Below are positions 7,804 through 11,708 of a DNA stretch of 11,708 nt, piece after piece. Under the pieces are notes generated by a model. The model made no database searches. It worked only from the letters and a program-made list of their open reading frames with translations, and was not told the DNA's origin. Numbering within the stretch: the first letter of the stretch is position 1; each line of letters opens with the position of its first letter. The position numbers were made by a program, and so were the translations under genes. This DNA comes from Burkholderiales bacterium (lineage in GTDB: Bacteria; Pseudomonadota; Gammaproteobacteria; Burkholderiales; Burkholderiaceae), in the NCBI GenBank assembly GCA_947447845.1, contig CANFNO010000037.1, positions 1 through 11,708 on the forward strand. Direction: 5' to 3'.

Positions 7804-8193
7804 TTAGAAGCGGTAGGTCACCTGGTTCCAGTCGCCGACTGCGAATGTGTAGAGGATCAAAAGATCCTCATCGTCGTTGTTTTCAATGTGGTGCCGCGCG
7901 TCACCGGGTATGAAGATGCTTGTGCCAGGTTCGACGGCAACCATGGTGTCATCCACACTGACCAGGCCACGACCGGACAGGGTGAAATAGCATTCGGGTT
8001 CTGAGTGCCGGTGCGGCTTCAGGATTTCGCCCTTGCGCACGCGCACCACGCCCATCACCATATTGGTTCCCTCTTCAGGGCTTGCCCCAATCAGGTCTTT
8101 CCAGGTGACAGTGCCACGCTCAGTGACCTGCTCCGACGGCCAGGACTCCCAGGGTAGCTCCGACAGTTGCCGTACGACAGGTTTGACCGCCAT
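7804..8193 (-). CDS. small single-domain cupin protein
   Basis: This is a 129-residue cupin. Motif 1 is visible as HRHSEPECYFTLSGRG, whose two His and one Glu are typical metal ligands, and motif 2 as PGTSIFIPGDARHHIEN, with the fourth metal-binding His near residue 100. Apart from a short N-terminal arm the protein is just one beta barrel. Small cupins of this layout can be metal-dependent lyases, isomerases or dioxygenases, or ligand sensors, and the sequence does not say which. Keeping all four usual metal ligands argues for an enzyme. ATG 8193 lies four bases downstream of the stop of the PotF-like gene, so it is almost certainly co-transcribed with it and belongs to the same catabolic cluster. 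It converges on the aminotransferase gene. Confidence 0.88.
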   Translation of the reverse strand: MAVKPVVRQLSELPWESWPSEQVTERGTVTWKDLIGASPEEGTNMVMGVVRVRKGEILKPHRHSEPECYFTLSGRGLVSVDDTMVAVEPGTSIFIPGDARHHIENNDDEDLLILYTFAVGDWNQVTYRF

Positions 8194-8197
8194 GCGC

Positions 8198-9292
8198 TTA
8201 CATGCCCGACTTGTAGCGCAACCAAAGTTTGTTTGTGGCGCGAAGCAAGTCCGTCTCTTGCGGCTTGTAGGCGAAATATTCCGCCATTTGCGCGTCGCTT
8301 GGGTAGAGGAACGGATCGTTCACCAACTCGGCCTTGATCATGGGCTTGGACGCGGGAACTGCGTTGGTGTAGGTGATCGCGTTAGAAATTTCAGCGGCGA
8401 TTTCAGGCGTCAGCAAGAAGTTGATCCATTTGTGCGCAGCATCCTTGTTTGTTGAGTCTTTGGGAATGCCCATCAAGGTAAACCACAGCCCGGTGGCGCC
8501 CTTGGGTGTGGCGTAACGGATGTCGAAGTCCTTGCCGGCGGCCTTGGCGCGGCGCTTCATCACGTTGTAGTCGCCAGACCAGCCGGTCGCGATGCAGACG
8601 TCACCACTGGCAACGTCATTGATCATGTTGTTGGAAAAAAACTTGATGTACTTGCGGATCTTGGCCAACTCTTTGAAGGCGTCTTCCGTGTCCGACATCT
8701 TGGGGCTATTGGGGTCGCGGCCCATATATGCCAGCATGGTGCTTGCCTCGCTCGGTTGGTCGATGAGTGCAATACCGCACTGCGACAGCTTTTGGGCGTT
8801 TTCGGGTTTGAACAACAAGTCGAAAGTGAGGGCGGGGAGTTCGCCACCCCAGACCTGCCGAGCCTTGGTCATGTTGACGACAAGACCCTCGGTGCCCCAA
8901 ACATAGGGAACTCCGTACTTATTACCCGGGTCATTTTTCGCCGTTTGCGACATGACGGTTGCGTCCAGGAAATGCTTGTTGGGTATCTTGGTCCAGTCAA
9001 TGGGTTCGTAAACTCCTGCCTTGATCTGCTTGGCCATGTAGTTGGAACTGGGGTAGACCACGTCATACCCGCTATTGCCACTCAGTAGTTTGGCCTGCAG
9101 CGTGTCGTCGCTGTCCAGGATGCTGTAGATGACTTTGATGCCCGTTGCCTTTTCAAATTTCGCAACCACTTCGGGGCCGATGTACTCAGACCAGTTGAGT
9201 ACCTTCAGGGTACCCTCCGCATGGGACAGAGTGGCCGAAAAGCACAGAATGGCTCCCGACACCAGCGTTGCAATACGTTTGAGATTCAACAT
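8198..9292 (-). CDS. potF: periplasmic amine-binding protein of an ABC transporter (PotF-like)
   Basis: This 364-residue protein matches E. coli PotF along its length: VLNWSEYIGPEVVAKFEKATGI, GYDVVYPSSNY, SGDVCIATGWSGD, and the C-terminal WLRYKSG. A Sec signal peptide is clear, with basic LKR, a hydrophobic core and probable cleavage after SHA (residue 25). Cys17 is not in a lipobox, so it is likely a free periplasmic protein. Cys172 and Cys233 align with the PotF cysteine pair. Of the PotF amine pocket, Trp34, Ser35, Tyr37, Trp238 and Asp241 are kept, Asp39 of PotF is Glu36, Phe276 is Trp270, and Asp278 is Thr272. Loss of that acid suggests a ligand different from putrescine. AGGA lies 10 bases before the start. 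It should supply the permease genes at 4456-6251. The symbol is by family only. Confidence 0.92.
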   Translation of the reverse strand: MLNLKRIATLVSGAILCFSATLSHAEGTLKVLNWSEYIGPEVVAKFEKATGIKVIYSILDSDDTLQAKLLSGNSGYDVVYPSSNYMAKQIKAGVYEPIDWTKIPNKHFLDATVMSQTAKNDPGNKYGVPYVWGTEGLVVNMTKARQVWGGELPALTFDLLFKPENAQKLSQCGIALIDQPSEASTMLAYMGRDPNSPKMSDTEDAFKELAKIRKYIKFFSNNMINDVASGDVCIATGWSGDYNVMKRRAKAAGKDFDIRYATPKGATGLWFTLMGIPKDSTNKDAAHKWINFLLTPEIAAEISNAITYTNAVPASKPMIKAELVNDPFLYPSDAQMAEYFAYKPQETDLLRATNKLWLRYKSGM

Positions 9293-9374
9293 GGGTTTAT
9301 TTTCCTAATGTCTTGTTTCAATTGCTGGGCATCGGGGCCGGAATGCGTGTGCTGCGATCAGGCTCCGTCACTTC

Positions 9375-9393
9375 GTTATAAAACAAATGTTCA
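9375..9393 (-). promoter_or_regulatory. operator-like 19-bp motif, copy 3
   Basis: Read on the minus strand this is TGAACATTTGTTTTATAAC. It shares 13 of 19 positions with each of copies 1 and 2, including TGAAC with copy 2, the GTTT core and TAA. The centre AAC-N4-GTT is perfect here on the plus strand (9382-9391). Its overlap with the -10 matches the arrangement at the divergent promoters and points to shared control of the cluster. Confidence 0.42.
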
Positions 9394-9404
9394 ATTGCGG
9401 GCAA
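9375..9404 (-). promoter_or_regulatory. candidate promoter for the PotF-like/cupin unit
   Basis: On the minus strand TTGCCC (9404-9399) and TATAAC (9380-9375, five of six to TATAAT) are separated by 18 bases. Transcription would start near 9368, giving a leader of about 75 bases. Operator-like copy 3 overlaps the -10 and spacer. Confidence 0.45.
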
Positions 9405-9439
9405 GCAAATTTTACTAACCGTGTTGCATAAACCGATAT

Positions 9440-9465
9440 AGGGGTTTGCACTTGGCAACACCCCT
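9440..9465 (-). terminator. possible terminator or processing hairpin after the MttB-family gene
   Basis: AGGGGT (9440-9445) plus TTGC (9446-9449) pairs with GCAA (9455-9458) plus ACCCCT (9460-9465), with one bulged base (9459) and the loop ACTTG. It begins nine bases after the stop of the methyltransferase-like gene. There is no proper U tract on the minus strand (ATATCGGTTTATG follows), so termination would be weak, or the hairpin may instead stabilise the 3' end. Confidence 0.4.
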
Positions 9466-9473
9466 CACGTTCC

Positions 9474-11033
9474 TCACCAGCGGTGGTTGCCTGCGCGCAT
9501 GTCTTGGGGTGCCAGAACAATCGGAAACCGTGCTCTGATCCGGGCGTCCACGTCCGCGTCAAGATAGGCGGGGTAGTGCTTGGAGAGCAGCTCCTTTGCG
9601 CTTACATGTGCGCGTGCAAACGCGTCCTTGCCACCTTCCTGTTCCCACTGGCCCGTAGACTGCCGGTCGGCCAGGGCAGGGTAGAGGTAGTCGCTTTTCA
9701 TCAGCTGCAGGGTTTGCTTGCTACCCAGGAAGTGACCGGGTCCAAGCGCAGCCTCTCGAATGGTTTCCAGGGACAAGGTTTCTTCACTGACTTCAATGCC
9801 CCGTATGGTTCGCAGCACGTTGCCGATCATGTCGTTGTCAATGACCATGGCTTCATACGAGCAGGTCATCAGGCTCCCCAGCATGCCCGCAGATTCGCCG
9901 ATGTAGTTGCACCCGGCATGCGCCACCAGGGTTGCTGAAATCGCCTTTTCATAGCCTGCTTGGTTGTCGGGCAATTTGGAGTCGCTCATGCAGGCACTGA
10001 CGCTGCTTGGAAGCCCATAGAAATTGCACAGTTGCGCTATCGCCGCAGACACTACGGCCTGCTCGCCGCTGCCACCTGTAAATGACCCGGTACGTAAGTC
10101 GGAGATGAAAGGCCATGCGCCCATCATGAAAGGGGTACCTGGATTGATCAGGTTGACCACGGCCAGAGCGGCAAGAGTTTCGGCAAAGGTCTGCGCCAAC
10201 GAGCCGGCTAATGCGGCAGGTGCCGTAGCACCAGCTTGCGACGCGACCGCTATGTCATAGGGCAAACCCAGAAGTGCGCAGCGCACCAGCACGTCCGCAT
10301 TGTCTGCGCCAAATCGCAACGGAGAAACAAGGGGGCAACCACCAAAAAGCACAAAGGGGCGCTTGATAAATTCACCTTCACCTCCGGCGACAATGTCCAG
10401 CATGGCAATCAGCGCATCCACGTGAGCCGCTGTGGCAGTCGAAACAGCCAGTGGTTTTTGGGTGCCACTTAGCTGCGCATAAAGAACATTGATGTCGTGG
10501 ATGTAGGCATCGTGGCTCAATTCGGTGGCAACCACGGTTTGAGCGTAACCGTGCAGGTTGTTCAATTGATCAGCAAGTCTCGCGAAGTCATAGACGTCTG
10601 TCAGTGTGGAAGGGCGGGTACGGCGACTGTCGAAATCGAGCACGTTGACGGCTTCGCCACAGGTGCGAAAGTGCACCTTGTCGCCATGCAAGTGAATGCT
10701 CTTGGCTTCGTCTGCTGCGTGGTGCGTGAATTCCTTGTTGGCGACCTGAATGACTTCCTCGATAAGGGTGCGGGGAAAGCAAAGGCGACCTAGCGGTGAC
10801 AGAAATGCACCTTTGGCTGTGGTCAGTTCAATGATTTGCGGCGTTGGGCTGCCAATGCCAATGTCTTCCAGAATGGTCAGCGACGTTCGATGAATTGCCG
10901 TAATTTCCACGTCGCTTAAGGGGCTGTATCGCCCGCCAGGCATACCGCCCTTTACGACGCTGGGTCGAAACGCGCGCTTCTGAAGGTTGTTCTTTCTGGC
11001 TGCGGTGCCCCTTGTTTCGACGGTAGTAGTCAT
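9474..11033 (-). CDS. MttB-family (trimethylamine/betaine:corrinoid methyltransferase-like) protein, without pyrrolysine
   Basis: This 519-residue protein belongs to the trimethylamine methyltransferase (MttB) superfamily. Supporting segments are GGMPGGRYSPLSDVEITAIH and LTILEDIGIGSPTP at the N-terminus, HLHGDKVHFRTCGEAVNVLD, LFGGCPLVSPLRF in the centre, and the C-terminal GPGHFLGSKQTLQLMKSDY. Archaeal MttB carries pyrrolysine at an in-frame amber codon. Here the frame is uninterrupted, so this is the non-pyrrolysine subfamily, of which MtgB demethylates glycine betaine. Such enzymes pass a methyl group to a cobalamin protein. No corrinoid partner gene is in the window. There is no good ribosome binding site before ATG 11033, so an internal start is possible, but the residues before GGMPGGRY look normal for the family. 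It is 181 bases upstream of the PotF-like gene, which has its own candidate promoter. The likely role is demethylating the imported N-methylated amine. Confidence 0.87.
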   Translation of the reverse strand: MTTTVETRGTAARKNNLQKRAFRPSVVKGGMPGGRYSPLSDVEITAIHRTSLTILEDIGIGSPTPQIIELTTAKGAFLSPLGRLCFPRTLIEEVIQVANKEFTHHAADEAKSIHLHGDKVHFRTCGEAVNVLDFDSRRTRPSTLTDVYDFARLADQLNNLHGYAQTVVATELSHDAYIHDINVLYAQLSGTQKPLAVSTATAAHVDALIAMLDIVAGGEGEFIKRPFVLFGGCPLVSPLRFGADNADVLVRCALLGLPYDIAVASQAGATAPAALAGSLAQTFAETLAALAVVNLINPGTPFMMGAWPFISDLRTGSFTGGSGEQAVVSAAIAQLCNFYGLPSSVSACMSDSKLPDNQAGYEKAISATLVAHAGCNYIGESAGMLGSLMTCSYEAMVIDNDMIGNVLRTIRGIEVSEETLSLETIREAALGPGHFLGSKQTLQLMKSDYLYPALADRQSTGQWEQEGGKDAFARAHVSAKELLSKHYPAYLDADVDARIRARFPIVLAPQDMRAGNHRW

Positions 11034-11239
11034 GTTCTGGAAGGCTTTTCGTGCGGTTGTTTGTTAACCAACAGCGGAGATCAGTGGGTTTTACTGAATG
11101 AATGTATAGTTAGTAGACTATCAGCAATTGACTGCAATGGACATGCGCGTAAACCAGCAATGGCAGTTGAACAGGGGCACGTGCCACAACAATTTGGAAT
11201 GTTCCATTTCATATGAAGAGTTCGCTTAGCCTGTGGCGC

Positions 11240-11245
11240 TAAAAT
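11240..11245 (+). promoter_or_regulatory. candidate -10 element of the thrS leader transcript
   Basis: TAAAAT matches five of six positions of TATAAT, and transcription would start near 11252, about 35 bases before the leader-peptide ATG. No convincing -35 is found at 16-18 bases upstream, so an activator or a weak promoter is possible. TCGCTTAG (11222-11229) and CTAAGCGA (11263-11270) form a perfect 8-bp inverted repeat around this element. Confidence 0.4.
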
Positions 11246-11286
11246 GGCATGTGAAAATTCACCTAAGCGAGAAAGGTATTTTGGTT

Positions 11287-11328
11287 ATGACATCGCGAAC
11301 TACCCCATTGGCCACTGCCAACCTGTAA
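11287..11328 (+). CDS. thrS leader peptide (13 residues, threonine-rich)
   Basis: ATG 11287 opens MTSRTTPLATANL, ending at TAA 11326-11328. Four of the 13 codons are Thr (ACA at 11290, ACT at 11299, ACC at 11302, ACT at 11314). GAAAGG (11271-11276) lies ten bases upstream, a good ribosome binding site. The gene downstream is threonyl-tRNA synthetase, and an antiterminator/terminator pair lies between. By analogy with the pheM leader of E. coli pheST, ribosome stalling at Thr codons when charged tRNA-Thr is scarce would leave 11337-11344 free to form the antiterminator. The peptide itself probably has no other role. The assignment rests on composition, ribosome binding site and architecture, and the codon pattern has not been tested for conservation. 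Confidence 0.65.
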   Translation: MTSRTTPLATANL

Positions 11329-11388
11329 AAGGCGCTGTCCGCGCGCCTTGAGCGCCGTGAATGACGAATTACTACTAAAAGCGCGGAC
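11329..11388 (+). promoter_or_regulatory. attenuator: alternative leader RNA pairings upstream of thrS
   Basis: GTCCGCGC (11337-11344) is perfectly complementary to GCGCGGAC (11381-11388), which contains the 5' arm of the terminator, so the two pairings exclude each other; this is the antiterminator. A competing hairpin, AAGGCGC (11329-11335) with GCGCCTT (11343-11349), begins directly after the leader stop codon and takes up the end of the antiterminator strand. An alternative is GGCGCT (11331-11336) with AGCGCC (11351-11356). A ribosome resting at the stop codon would cover 11337-11341 and favour termination; one stalled at Thr codons would not. Confidence 0.62.
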
Positions 11389-11402
11389 TACACCGCGCTT
11401 TT
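11377..11402 (+). terminator. intrinsic terminator in front of thrS (attenuator terminator)
   Basis: AAAAGCGCGG (11377-11386) and CCGCGCTTTT (11393-11402) form a perfect 10-bp stem with the loop ACTACA, followed by CTTTTG so that the RNA ends in UUUUCUUUU. It sits 34 bases before the thrS start and points towards thrS. It is too far from any rightward gene to be an ordinary end-of-operon terminator (the next gene to the left is on the opposite strand), so it makes sense as a regulated terminator. Confidence 0.8.
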
Positions 11403-11436
11403 CTTTTGCCCACGACTCTTATTGAAACCTAATGCC

Positions 11437-11708
11437 ATGATTCAAATCACGCTCCCAGACGGTTCTATTCGCGAATTTCCCGGCCCGGTAACAGTGGCCG
11501 AAGTGGCTGCATCCATTGGTGCGGGTTTGGCTAAGGCCGCGCTGGCTGGCAAGGTCGACGGCAAGGTTGTCGATACCAGCTACCAGATGACGGCCAATAG
11601 TGCGCTGTCCATCATCACTGCCAAAGATGCTGATGGACTAGAAGTGATTCGCCACAGCACGGCGCACTTGTTGGCCTATGCGGTCAAAGAGTTGTTTCCT
11701 GATGCCCA
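11437..11708 (+). CDS. thrS: threonyl-tRNA synthetase, N-terminal part (runs off right edge)
   Basis: The first 90 residues are visible. [19 protein letters not shown] is the start of the TGS domain found at the N-terminus of ThrS, and [19 protein letters not shown] near residues 73-90 is the opening of the editing (second additional) domain with its conserved HSTAHLL. The enzyme charges tRNA-Thr with threonine in the cytoplasm. The frame is open to the window edge, so the catalytic and anticodon-binding domains are outside. ATG 11437 is preceded only by a weak ribosome binding site, but the TGS domain begins at once, so this start is secure. Expression is probably controlled by the leader-peptide attenuator between 11287 and 11402. 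No functional tie to the amine cluster on its left is evident; it marks the housekeeping boundary of that cluster. Confidence 0.95.
   Translation, partial: MIQITLPDGSIREFPGPVTVAEVAASIGAGLAKAALAGKVDGKVVDTSYQMTANSALSIITAKDADGLEVIRHSTAHLLAYAVKELFPDA

Larger units (their letters stand above)
11034..11436. other. 403-bp intergenic region between the MttB-family gene and thrS
   Basis: No full-size gene lies here. The left part (11034-11125) is the leader and promoter area of the leftward MttB-family gene. It has a weak relative of the operator motif at 11099-11116 and the inverted repeat ATAGT/ACTAT (11106-11110, 11117-11121). The middle holds three short palindromes: GGCACGTGCC (11176-11185), TGGAATGTTCCA (11195-11206, two-base centre) and GTGAAAATTCAC (11251-11262, two-base centre). 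The right part is the thrS promoter and attenuator leader. No transposon ends or tRNA are visible. Confidence 0.7.

Noticed and set aside
9474..11033. Pyrrolysine-containing MttB
   Set aside because: The reading frame is continuous with no internal amber codon, and no pyl genes are present.
11357..11425. A GTG-started 22-codon frame and the nested MTNYY mini-frame (11361-11378) within the thrS attenuator
   Set aside because: They run through or end at the terminator stem, have no clear ribosome binding site and no Thr-rich pattern; the upstream mini-ORF at 11287 fits an attenuator much better.

Overview
The window looks like a chromosomal segment of a betaproteobacterium, most likely Burkholderiales of the Comamonadaceae type. 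The basis is the character of the ThrS N-terminus at the right edge, the moderately high GC, and GC-rich codon use. No mobile element, tRNA, rRNA or CRISPR array is visible. Placement below family level is an inference.

Most of the window (1-11033) is one catabolic and transport cluster arranged around three promoter regions. On the left, two tandem paralogous FAD-dependent (phytoene-dehydrogenase/PYROXD2-like) oxidoreductases are read leftward with an ATGA overlap; the second runs off the window edge. Divergent from them is a tight rightward operon: acyl-CoA dehydrogenase, PotG-like ABC ATPase, PotH-like permease, PotI-like permease and a class III (omega) aminotransferase. Converging on it from the right are three leftward genes: an MttB-family (trimethylamine methyltransferase-like) protein without pyrrolysine, a PotF-like periplasmic binding protein and a small cupin. 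The ABC transporter is therefore split: ATPase and permeases on the + strand, binding protein on the - strand. Together the genes suggest uptake and breakdown of an amine, plausibly an N-methylated or quaternary one. The substrate cannot be named from sequence. No regulator and no corrinoid protein are present in the window.

A 19-bp pseudo-palindromic motif occurs at three promoter regions of the cluster: both sides of the divergent 1922-2124 region and in front of the PotF-like gene. A weaker relative lies in front of the MttB-family gene. This suggests one repressor controls the whole set.

On the right, thrS (threonyl-tRNA synthetase) begins at 11437. Its roughly 190-nt upstream region reads as a leader-peptide transcription attenuator: a 13-residue mini-ORF with four Thr codons and a good ribosome binding site, a perfect 8-bp antiterminator pairing, and a strong intrinsic terminator just before thrS. 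This is the most striking regulatory structure in the window.
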